From positions 62,001 to 126,000 of the forward strand of contig CANNZV010001857.1 of NCBI GenBank assembly GCA_947561585.1: DNA of 64,000 nucleotides, given 5' to 3'. The DNA is from Caprella mutica (lineage: Eukaryota; Arthropoda; Malacostraca; Amphipoda; Caprellidae). Below are positions 11,386 to 21,596 of the stretch, one piece after another. How positions within the stretch are numbered: position 1 is the stretch's first letter; each line of letters starts with the position of its first letter. Under the pieces are notes generated by a model. The model had not been told where the DNA came from and ran no database searches. It saw only the letters and a list, made by a program, of their open reading frames with translations. The translations under genes were made by a program, and so were the position numbers.

Positions 11386-12116
11386 TGAATGTCAGCAAGT
11401 TAGGTATATTCAATGATCAATCCACAACTAAATATTTGTATAATGGTATAGTATAGGAACAATTATTTAATAAACTAAATTGTTTCCTTGGAGAGGTCTT
11501 TTTAAGCTTTGATTAGCTACAAATTTCCACAATTGACAATATATTAGTAGTTTTCCCCATCAATGACTTCAATCATTGGCGATGATTTGTTCTTATAAAT
11601 TATATATCAATTGTTAATTTGTTGATTTCTAAATTAGTTTGTTTGTTAAGGTTCATTAATTTTTCTAATCATGTTTTCAGATTGATTTTCTTTTTTGAAG
11701 ACTGTCAGAAATTAAAATTTTTGGTGGCACAGAATTTCCACTGTTTTATCACAATAAAATAATCCTGATTTCAATCTCATAGCTGCAAGGTGATCAATAT
11801 TCGCATGGGTATATCCATTTTTCAAGGTAATTAAAAAAATGTCTGTTAATAGTAGAATAGTAGATGACACAGATTTTCAATGGATCAGAAAGTTTTTTTT
11901 TTTTTTATTCCTAATACGGTTTTATTTATTAATTCACTTTCTACAATAGTTGAATATAATATGTAATATGTATTACTTTACGATAGTATTGTTGTGTCAA
12001 GTGCATTTTTAGTTTTTAAATTTGGATTGATTTTTGCATTTGATAGTATCCAATCAAAATCTCAATCTTGAATATGTTCATATGATCTTATTAATTTAGT
12101 TTTTAATATTTTTCAG
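11386..12116. other. Intergenic or intronic AT-rich DNA
   Basis: I see no convincing gene here. There is one polythymidine run near 11895. It precedes the acceptor of the host exon starting at 12117 and is probably intron. An exon-like stretch near 11706-11789 has an acceptor-like CTGTCAG but reaches an in-frame stop, so I do not call it. Confidence 0.4.
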
Positions 12117-14554
12117 CTGCAGCATACTCTTGGGACTAGACTTTACATGCTATTGGAAACATAATAGATACGCCCAAAGAACCCGAAATCTTCGGATTGA
12201 AGATCAAAACTCACTTTGCGGGTAAGCCTCGGTTAATCTTTCTACACAGAGAAAAAAGTTTACTCAAATTTAATGGGTCAACAATTTATGCTTTGAATCA
12301 ATTTATTACGTGAGCTAGTTGGACTACATTCATGTTTTCACTTGTGTCAAAACAACTATGACGTGGTGTGTCACCAAACATAGTTAATTCAAATCATTTT
12401 ATGGATTGAATCAACTTACTATGAGAGTTAGTTACATTTTGGGAGTTTGAACATATGTTAAAACAACTAGGGCATATTGTGTTGACGTAACTCTCAAAGA
12501 TTGTTAATTCAATGTATCTGGTGTATGAATTTACTTACTATGAGAGTTGACGCTACTTTTTTAAGTTTAGGTGCAAGGTAAATCAACTATGATATAGTGT
12601 GTTATAGTAACCCACAAAGACTGTTAATCCAGTGTATTCCACAGTGTATGGATTACCTTACTATGAGAGTTGGCGCTATTTTTTGTAAGTTTAGGTGCGA
12701 GTTAAAACAACTATGACATAGTGTGATAAAGTAACCCACAAAGACTGTTAATCCTATGTATCTGGTGTAAAAATTAAGTTACTATGAGAGTTGGTGCTAC
12801 TTATTTTAAGTTTAGGTGCGAGTTCAATCAAATGAGTATGTGGCAACTTATGCTTTCCTCAAAGCCAATTAATCGGTTGACACTTTACAGTTCAAATCTT
12901 GTTTTAAGTGTGTTACTTGTCGAATGTGAACGCTCCTCAATACCATTTTTATTCAAGTTATTAATTTTAGTTCAACAATAGCGTTATATGCACTAATTAG
13001 TATTATCGCTGCCGATCGATTATTAATTATCAATTAATTCCATTAATAAATTGATAAATGTCTGCCTAAATATTCTAAAAAAATTGGGAATGATAGGCTT
13101 GTGGCTAGGTAGTTATTTGAAGAGCTGAATATCAGTATATTACTTTTATAATAATAAATTTTGATTACTGCCTTCCAGTTTGTAAACTGATATCCAAACT
13201 AATTTTCCTAGATTATTATATGTTAACTAATATAAAAGCTGATATCCAAACTAATTTTCCTAGATTATTATATGTTAACTAATTTAAAAGCTGATATCCA
13301 AACTAATTTTCCTAGATTATTATATGTTAACTAATTTAAAAGCATCATAGCTACCTAGCTGTTTTTTTTTTCAGTGCCAATACCTTCTACATTGGCTAGG
13401 CAATTACTGCGCTGTCCTCAGATAGGGTAAGTTCCAAATTATCAGGCGATTTCAAATTTTCGGTCACATATGAAATATAGTATATAGCTACCTAGTAGCT
13501 AATTAAAATAAAAGTTGATTAATTGTTTAATATAGTTTTTCTTAGGCAACCGAAAATGTGGAACCGTCCGATATTTCGGAACTTTCCTACTATCTTAAGT
13601 ATAGTGGTCGTATAATCTATATATTTTAAAACTAGTTAGTCTACCTATAGGTAGGGTTACACAGGTAAATTCGGTTCTTTAATTTCTAATTGTGACCCTA
13701 TTAAGAGAGTCTCAAAATCATTCTGAAATTAGTTTAGCTATATCTTGAATTGTTGAACATTGTAATTTATGCTCAATTTATGATAGATTCTGTTTATTTC
13801 ACGAGTGCCTTGAAGCCATGATGATTATTAATGTTTCTGAGATAAGAGACCGCAGTTAGTTCAGTCGGAGGAGAACACCGTCCAGGGATTTAGCAGGGAG
13901 AAGTCCATCCATAGGTGAGCCTTTTGATATATTATACTTTTTTGGTATTTAATTAAATTCTAAATTAAGAGTGTATAATGAACAAAATTATGAGGATTAA
14001 CAAGGAAAATCCATTGCATTTATTAGAGCTAAATTTATATTGCATCTGAAGATTTATAATTAGTTTAACATTTTATTTAAATATTTACCTATATGAAACA
14101 ATTTTCAGTTAATAATTCTCTTCATTTCTTTATTATTATGGTTTTCTATATTTTCTGAATCTACTTTCAGATCTTTATGAAGATTTGATGGAGTAGATCA
14201 ACGTCATCAACCATCGGAGTCCTCTTCAATTCCTTTGAATGGTTCAAGAACAAATTATGCTAGGTCAAAGTAAGTATTTGAAAATATTAGATGATTTTTA
14301 TATATGTATTTGCAATATGATTAACTCTTACTTTTTCATATGCTTTTAGGGATTCCAGACATGATAAGAATATCAAAGCTGTCGCTATCTCATCACAAAA
14401 GGAAAAAGAGTAGGTGATATAATTGATAATGTATATGAACGATACTATAAATTTCTATTCAATATATAATAATATACGAATCTCATATTTCAGGAATTGG
14501 CAACCTATAGTCGTGAAAGACAGTGACGAGAATTCAAATTGTACTTCTAAATAA
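12117..14554 (+). CDS. 3' exons of an unidentified host gene (membrane-protein tail?)
   Basis: A phase-compatible exon chain is visible: 12117-12221 (acceptor TTTTTCAG, donor GTAAGC), 13865-13914 (acceptor GTTCAG, donor GTGAGC), then 14171 or 14197 to 14269 (donor GTAAGT), 14350-14409 (donor GTAGGT) and 14494-14554, ending TAA followed by AATAAA. The first exon starts ILLGLDFTCYWKHN-like, resembling the end of a transmembrane helix, followed by an Arg-rich juxtamembrane segment. With the acceptor at 14171 the frame ends quickly at TAG 14194-14196 after a DLYEDLME end. With the acceptor at 14197 (GGAGTAG) it stays open through the last two exons to TAA 14552-14554. The upstream part is not in the window or was not found, and I cannot assign the family. 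The long inverted-repeat copy lies in the intron between the first two exons. Confidence 0.5.
12243..13802 (-). repeat. Right copy of the long inverted repeat
   Basis: This is the reverse complement of 6707-7953, and longer because of extra tandem units. About four 121-bp units (each with ACTATGAGAGTTG and AAGTTTAGGTGC) occupy roughly 12400-12840. It starts next to a donor site (12222) and ends just before the next exon, so it fills an intron. Confidence 0.85.
13187..13342 (+). repeat. Three tandem 52-bp units
   Basis: Three nearly identical copies start CTGATATCCAAACTAA at 13187, 13239 and 13291. The left inverted-repeat arm lacks them, so the triplication arose after the two arms separated. 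Confidence 0.95.
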
Positions 14555-15740
14555 TAAATCTAAAACTTAAATGTTTATATTTCGTTTTCAATTTGACCTT
14601 GGTAATTCTATTAGCATATTTCTATATCAGTGCCTATGAGTTAGATGAATTGCACTAAAATATGGTTCAGAAGATAAAGGCTTTATTATTAATTTATTAT
14701 TCATTAAGTTATTGTACAATTGCAGCATATCAAAGATTTATCAACTTTTGTAATCTAGCCTGGTTAATTAATTCATCTAGCCTACCTATTTATCACTACG
14801 TAAAGTTATTTACGTCATCTAACTACTCATTTATAAACTGACCTGATGAAGTTACTTATTCAATCTAATCTATTAATTTACAATTAATAACCATATGTAT
14901 ATCAATTCATCGGATCGAAAACATTTCAAAAAGCAAGGATAAGTCTAGGTGATCAATTATTTTTTAAAATTAAAATAGTATGCATATCACAGAAGCAAAA
15001 GAAGAAAATAAATGAACATGTTAGATTTGGTCTTAGAAAATAAATAGTCTAATCTTATTGATACCGGGACCTAACTCGAGATTATAATTTAATAGAGAAA
15101 ATATAGTGACTGAAAAAGTCATGTAAAAAGTCTGGCTACTGCTAACCAGACCGATATTTCAACCTACACTAATAGTTGATATACATTTACTTAGTTAACT
15201 AGTAGTTGATTTAACCAACACGAGATGTTGATATAACCAACACGAGTAGTTGATAAAACCTACACGAATAGTTGATATAACCTACACGAGTAGTTGATAT
15301 CACCTACACGAGTAGTTAATGTAACCTACACGAGTAGTTGGTATAACCTGCACGAGTTGTTGGTATAACCTACACGAGTAGTTGGTATAACCTACACGAG
15401 TAGTTGGTATAACCTACACGAGTAGTTGGTATAATGCATAGGAGTGATTGGAGAAACATACACAAGTAGTTGATGTAACCTTGTTCTGCAGTTGTTTTAA
15501 CCATTACATATAATTGGTTCAACCATCACGAGTAGTTTTGACTATCACAGGTAGTTGTTGTGACCTTCGTGAATTAAAAATAATCAACTCACATATGTTT
15601 TGTTTTAACCAACGTCAATTTAACTCATTTTTAATAGTACCTACAACTCACCACGTAGGTAGGCGCACAGATAAACCATAAAATTTAGTCAAAACAAATC
15701 AAATATGATTTGATTCAACTAATCCTTTCTCTGTGTGTGT
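14555..15740 (+). repeat. AT-rich DNA with a minisatellite of about 24-25 bp (15165-15480)
   Basis: Twelve or more units of the type TAGTTGATATAACCTACACG occur between about 15165 and 15480, followed by diverged units to about 15560. The block ends near 15728 in TTTCTCTGTGTG, like the inner end of the long inverted repeat (TTTTTTCTCTGTGT), so it may belong to the same repeat type. No gene is seen. Confidence 0.7.
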
Positions 15741-18000
15741 ATTCCTTCCCGTAGCTAAGTGAAATACTTCACTTATTTCACTGAGTTACGTTCTCGATCG
15801 TCTCTGTTCTTGTTAATAAATACTATTTAGGCATTTCACCTTAATTTGTTTTCACACCAAATTTTTGTAAACCAATTTTACATGACATTTATACTTAAGT
15901 GAATATATTAACACTAAATTCTTCATCGCATTTTCTTTGCAATCAAATTCACTTCCTCGTGCGTATTTAACACCTATTTATCTTATCTGAAGAGCAATAA
16001 CACTATCATATAAAGGTAATAAAATGAGTCTGACTAACCGCATTGTGCAATACATGCAATATTTCACACTTTTGGTGATTCAATAGAATTATAAGAATTA
16101 TTGATCTATAGGATTATCAGAATAACTATATTTCGTGGTATTTTAATATTATAAATTAATATAAAGATGATTGTTTTTTCTTGATTAACCCTTTATGCTA
16201 TGGATTGATTTAAACGTGAAAAATGTATTATGATATCCTAGTTATTTATTAGAAAACCGAGCATACCAAAATAATAGAATCCAAAATCACAATAATTAAT
16301 GTGTTTCTTTAGTACAATTCAGCGTACACATTGGTTCTAATAAATGAAATGGATGTTAACATGTCGTTTAAAATAGATCCATCGCGTGGAATACATTTGT
16401 TGAAAAAGGAAATATATATTATGTTCTCTTAGGGTATACAGGATAAAAAAATGTATTATTGTCAAATGTAAACAGGTAAAATTTTCCAGTTATTATCTTC
16501 GGTAAAATAAATAATTTTTTGAGTACGAAGAATAGAAATCTCAGTTTTGAGTAAGAAATGGAGGGACACATTCGGGTATAAAATAATGTCCTACATATGA
16601 TAAATATTGTTTTTATATTTGCAAGTCAGTTGAATGACGGCATATACTGAGGAGTCAATACTATTTATACTTTAGGGAATATATGAGAGCTTTTGAAAGG
16701 CTTTTTCATTTTTTTTTTTTACTCTTTAATTTTTATTTTTACCCCTGATAATAGGTGATCATTTCAATGCTTAAAATCAACAAAAATTAATCATATAACT
16801 CCTTGTGTAGCAGATTAATAATTAAGATTAAGTAAAGGCAAATTACCCACTGAATAAGTATATTACTACTCCAAGGAGAGAGGTAAGTAAACAAAGTATA
16901 TCTCAGTTTTATTAGAAAACAATAAAGAGCAATCAATTTTTGGGATGGAAGGAAACTTCTGAAAAGTAACATATATATATTTCTGACTCTCTTGTATCTC
17001 TTACACAATATATGTGCTCTAAAATAGGACAACTACATACAGCAAACAATTATTATACTCGGAATGTTTTATTTTTCTCAATTTCCTCGATGGGACGAGA
17101 ACGTTCAAGTACTAAATAAGTGACAAGAAAGAACGAATTCCAACGAATCAAATTGATATTAAAACCAGTCTTGTTAAATGTTTTTTGCTATAGATCAAAT
17201 ACTGAAGTATTAAAGCAATATTAATGTGAATTTGACTACACTAGGCCTATCAGTGTGACTACACTAGGCCTCTTTGTTACCGTATCCCTTCACTAAATTT
17301 GTTATCGTATGTCCTAGAAAGAGTTCGCAGTTGGTGTGAGTGTAAACTATGTAAAAAGTTCGTAACATTCGTAACCTCAACATTTGGCCTTTAACTCTTT
17401 ATCTCAAGTAGGTGGGGCTGACTGTAGTGGTGTGTAGGTATCACCTCACACTGCAGTCAGTTGTCACTAGTCAGTTGATGAGTGTGGTGGAAACTCTATC
17501 TATCTTCTACAGGTGGAAGTAGCGTCCTCACTATACTTCTGCCGGTAGAAACACTAGTTTCAATAATTAGATTGTAAATATCAGGTCATTAGTCAATGAC
17601 TGCTTAGGTAATAGGAGTTAGAAAAAGTGCAGGGTTAGGTAGCTACTTAAATACTATGTTCCGATAGACTTTAATTAAATAAAACTTATAAAAGTGAAAA
17701 TAATTCAAATATTTACGTCACAATAAATTATAGGAAACTCCTTTAAATTCAACATATATAAATCTGATTCCAGTTACTTTATTTAGGGATAAAATCTTTC
17801 CATTTCCATTGTCAGTATATTTTACCGTCGTTATGTGGTAAGAATATTACTGTACAGTTATGAATCACGTCTATGAACAAAAAATTAAATTATTAATGCA
17901 TCAATAAATAGAGAATAGGACTAGAAAATTGAAGTAGTTTGACGCTTACTATAACTTTTACAATAATACACCGACTGTTTTCAAGACAGTAATATATCCG
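15741..18000. other. No gene recognised
   Basis: The DNA is AT-rich with short simple repeats and scattered stops in all frames. A somewhat GC-richer dyad-containing block lies near 17400-17560, and a short direct repeat (ACTACACTAGGCCT) near 17236-17272. I see no protein similarity. Confidence 0.4.
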
Positions 18001-18004
18001 TGTG

Positions 18005-18205
18005 TGAGACTTAATGACTCTCTCTAATGTGAGACTTGATGGTTAATGACTCTCTCTAATGTGAGACTTAATTGTTAATGACTCTCTCTAATGTGAGACT
18101 TAAATGTTAATGACTTTCTCTAATGTGAGACTTAATTGTAAATGACTCTCACTAATGTGAGACTTAAATGTTAATGACTCTCTCTAATGTGAGACTTAAG
18201 ATAAT
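18005..18205 (+). repeat. Minisatellite of about 28-30 bp
   Basis: Six to seven units of the form TTAATGACTCTCTCTAATGTGAGACT are arranged head to tail, with small length variation. Confidence 0.9.
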
Positions 18206-18414
18206 TCAATGCAACGAAAATCTTTGAAATTTACCCTTTTTATTAAGTAAATATTACTGTGACAACTTTATCAGACGATGTACAGTGTACACTTCACAAT
18301 GGGCCTTATGTTAAATAGGGCACTAGCACTATGAAGTAGCACTGCGCTTTTTGAAGTGTCTCTCTCGTATGCTAAATTGGTATACACACTAAGCACTTCA
18401 AAGTAGCACTACAC

Positions 18415-19464
18415 GGTACTAGGAAAGAATACCTACGGACAAAAGGACTACGGACAAAATGCCTAACGGACAAAATGACTAAAGGACAAAATGACTAAAG
18501 GACAAAATGACTAAAGGACAAAATGCCTAAAGGACAAAATGCCTAACGGACAAAATGCCTAATGTACAAAATATATGAGTAAAGAAAATAGAAATTGTAA
18601 AATGATGACGAAAAAGGATGTTGCAAAGTGAATAAAAAAATTAACTCCATATTTAAATAAAAGGGCAGAATAGAAAACATTGAAGTGATATTTGTAATGG
18701 ATTGATTATTGGTAAATAAAGAACAGAATACATTATATTGTAATATAACTTATCATAATTGAACATCAAATAATATTTTTTTTTAATTTATGTGAAACAT
18801 AAGAAAAAAATGTATACTACGTCCCAGTTACATTTCATAAAGAATACTTTTTTCTATCGGAGCTTCTAATACTATAATGGTAGTTGAATAAAACAATTAT
18901 TAGCGGCATTTTTTATAACCAGAGTAGTTAATTGCATGTCAGTACTAACTTATATAAACATTGTAATTGCTTAACTTGCTTTAGAATTTCAAAAGAACTG
19001 TTAACATCACTATATGTATATTCAAGATGATTATAGCTATCTAAAAGAATAAACAATATTAAAAAATGAAATAGAATAAGATGATTATAGATATCTTTTA
19101 AAAAAATGAAAATAGAAAAAGATGATTATAGATATCCAATAAAAATGGCAAGATGTAGGAAGATTAATTTTAGAGTAAACACTTAAGTGATAAATCACAA
19201 ACACAATGAAATGAAATAAGAGTGTGTTTACACTAAGTACGCTGAGTTACAAATGTTCATATTCAATGTGAAAGTGATTTAATAAACTCTCTCTGACACA
19301 AAACTCTTTGTTTCTACTTGGTCTAATTATTTTAAATCTTTGTCCACAACTTCAATATTTGAAATAAGTTTAAATGGATTTCAGGAATTTTGTCCGTTAG
19401 GCATTTTGTCCGTTAAGAATTTTGTCCGTAGGCATTTCGTGCGTAGGCATTTTGTTCGCGCACG
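18415..19464 (-). mobile_element. Foldback element, copy 1 (16-bp terminal units)
   Basis: It is flanked by perfect 8-bp duplications CACTACAC (18407-18414 and 19465-19472). The left end is GGTACTAGG followed by units of GGACAAAATGCCTAAC; the right end carries inverted units GTTAGGCATTTTGTCC and finishes TTCGCGCACG. The roughly 800-bp interior is the reverse complement of the interior of the element at 29401-31365. There is no coding sequence. Confidence 0.88.
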
Positions 19465-19769
19465 CACTACACGGTGTAGTATCGCACTACAGCAGAATTT
19501 TTAGTGCTACTTCGTTTTTTGGCGAATTTTGAAGTGCCACACTACGCTTTCAAGGTATTTGTGAGAAATGTTTGCCTAGTGTTGAAATTTTAGTCCTTCT
19601 ACAGCGTAGTAGTCCCAGTCAACTTGATAAATAAATGTCACAACACGTCCAAATTACTAAAGTTATGTATCATTTTACAACGTTTAATGATGTTATCCGC
19701 TTTTAATGAGTAAACTAAACATTTTAATTCTCATAATTTCAACTTTTTCTATTATTGTTGATGATGATG

Positions 19770-20402
19770 TCGACCCCTCCCCACTCCTGACACTGGGAGA
19801 GGGGTCCGTTCTCACTGCTCTCACGGTCTGTCAACCCGCGACGAGCCACCCCGACAGTAGGGAGGGGTACCGCTCACCCCAGCGATGCTGCGGGCAACTA
19901 AGCCCAGGGCCAGGGTGGAGGTGCGAGGTTTTGCATATTTGTGGGTGTGGTGTGGTGTTTGGGGTTTCTCCTCCCACCTACAATCCCAGGAGGACCACCC
20001 ACTCGGTGATCAGGGGCGATACCCCCACAGGGTCAGTCCAGAGCTCCAATGGAGTGAGAGAGGTTGGGAGATTGGGGCAGTTAAAGAGGTGTATGGTGTC
20101 GTGTGTGTGTGTTTTGCAGAGTGGACAGTTTGGTGATGTGTGTGTGTGTCAGGTGATATTTCCCAAGAATCTCCGGCATGCATTCCCAAGAATCTCCGGC
20201 ATGCACGCTGTTGGGATGCGGCGGGAAACTTCCCGCTCAAATCGGACAACACCTACCCTGTCCCCCGCAAGGGGGACCCAATTTCGTCGTTTTTTCGGCG
20301 CGTCGCCCCTTGAGTCTCCCGGTCACGTGGGTGAGGGCTCTGCTGCTTCTCTCCGGAGATGTGGAGAGCAATCCGGGACCTTCTATTATTGTTCTTCAAT
20401 AA
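19770..20402 (+). pseudogene. 5' piece of a non-LTR retrotransposon with a 2A (StopGo) motif
   Basis: A GC-rich island stands out from the AT-rich surroundings. The frame from ATG 20178 leads to a short hydrophobic run (ALLLLS) followed by GDVESNPGP; the diagnostic D-x-E-x-N-P-G-P is at 20358-20381. 2A oligopeptides cause ribosome skipping between Gly and the last Pro. They are known near the N-terminus of ORFs in CR1-like and other metazoan LINEs. Three bases after SIIVLQ the frame ends at TAA and no endonuclease follows, so only the element's 5' end is present. The upstream 19770-20170 part resembles leader DNA with no clear frame. Confidence 0.7.
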
Positions 20403-21470
20403 CATCATTATAAACCGAGACCGAGTTTTCCGAAACCGAATGTTCTGAGATCGAATTTTCCAAGACTGAAATTTCCTAGAACAATCTATCAATGAAATAC
20501 ATTTACAATGCATTTGTCAGGATCGAATCAAAGTTCCATCAATCACATCAATGGCATAAGGGTGAGTAAAGTGCATACCCTAAATTTGTTCATCTTGATG
20601 AAGTTCTTCTCTTGTTATTGGGAAATATATGTATATAATTGATATATTTCGAGACGATTTTCTCCTCTACTTCTTCGATAACCTGACTTAGAATACCTTG
20701 GTGTACGGAATTTTTTTACCCACGTTTATCTGAAAACCCAGTTCTCCAACTACCAAAGAAAACACATAAAGTTTTTTTCTTTCTGGTTAGAGAATGACCT
20801 CTAGATCAGTATCTATTGCCAAGGAAAATATTTGCCAGTATCAACATAGTCTTTAGTAATTCAAAATACACGCTTATATTCATGAACGGTCGTTCCTGAC
20901 GTTATTTCCCGATGATACCTTTAATGAAAACTAAACAGATTCATCGGCCAGTACCATGGTAAACAAGTTAACAAATCAAATTAAACTGAAAATAAAGCAA
21001 AGTGTGGTCTTGTAGGGCGGTCTCCAGGACACTTCAAAATATTGAAGTTTGCACTTCACTTTTCGCCAGGTTTAGTTTACCAAACCGTAGTGTGGAAGTG
21101 GGCACTATGGAGAATAGTGTGGAGGTGGGCACTTCAAGTTGAAATCTCGCGACGCACTATGGTCTGTAGTGTGTAGTGCTACTTCAAAGTGTTAGTGCCC
21201 GATTTAACATACGGGCCATTGGATCCACATGACATGATTCAAGTTAATACGACTTATTTAAACACTTCAAAGATTTACATTACACCGATACATGAAATTA
21301 CTATTCAAATGTGATTTAAGGGGCTTGCTAATATATACCTTATCAAGTATATCAATCGAATTCAAAAATTATAAGCATATTTTTAGAGAATATAAAGCAT
21401 ATTTCAAAGATAATATTGTCACTACCCTAGTAATAACAAAGTAACACTTCTTTATTGTGTCTTCTGCCCA
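20403..21470. other. No gene recognised
   Basis: AT-rich DNA. Small repeats of the CCGAGA/CCGAATGTTCTGAGA type lie near 20410-20475. Copies of a GTAGTGTGGAAGTGGGCACT motif lie near 21090-21140 and belong to the right arm of the TIR element. Confidence 0.4.
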
Positions 21471-21479
21471 CTTTTTTTC

Positions 21480-21595
21480 TGGCTCAACTGTTTTGGGGCC
21501 CAATTGTTGTGGGGTCCAATTGTCGGCGGGTCCAATTCTCGGCGGGACCAATTCTCGGGGCCCAATTGTCCTGGGCCCAACTGTCGGTGCACCAT
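21480..21595 (+). repeat. Degenerate 16-18 bp tandem repeat
   Basis: Six to seven units built around GGGGCCCAATTGTC / GGCGGGTCCAATTCTC lie immediately upstream of the LINE fragment. Confidence 0.8.
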
Positions 21596-21596
21596 A

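Larger units (their letters stand above)
18301..21217. mobile_element. TIR-bounded DNA element relic, host of nested insertions
   Basis: The left end reads GGGCCTTATGTTAAATAGGG and the right end is its diverged reverse complement (...CCCGATTTAACATACGGGCC); the match extends about 45 bp inward through GCACTANCACTNTGAAGTAGCAC. Inside are the foldback element 18415-19464 and the LINE 5' piece. A second inverted copy of the GAAGTAGCACTACAC-type sequence lies near 18390-18414. The target duplication is not clear (AAT on the left, ATT on the right). No transposase is seen. Confidence 0.6.

Noticed and set aside
11706..11789. Possible exon upstream of 12117
   Set aside because: The only long frame meets a stop shortly before the donor-like site, and its phase cannot be tied to the next exon.
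19706..20413. 235-codon + strand ORF
   Set aside because: Low-plausibility composition caused by a GC-rich island. The frame with the 2A motif is a different one and fits LINE biology.
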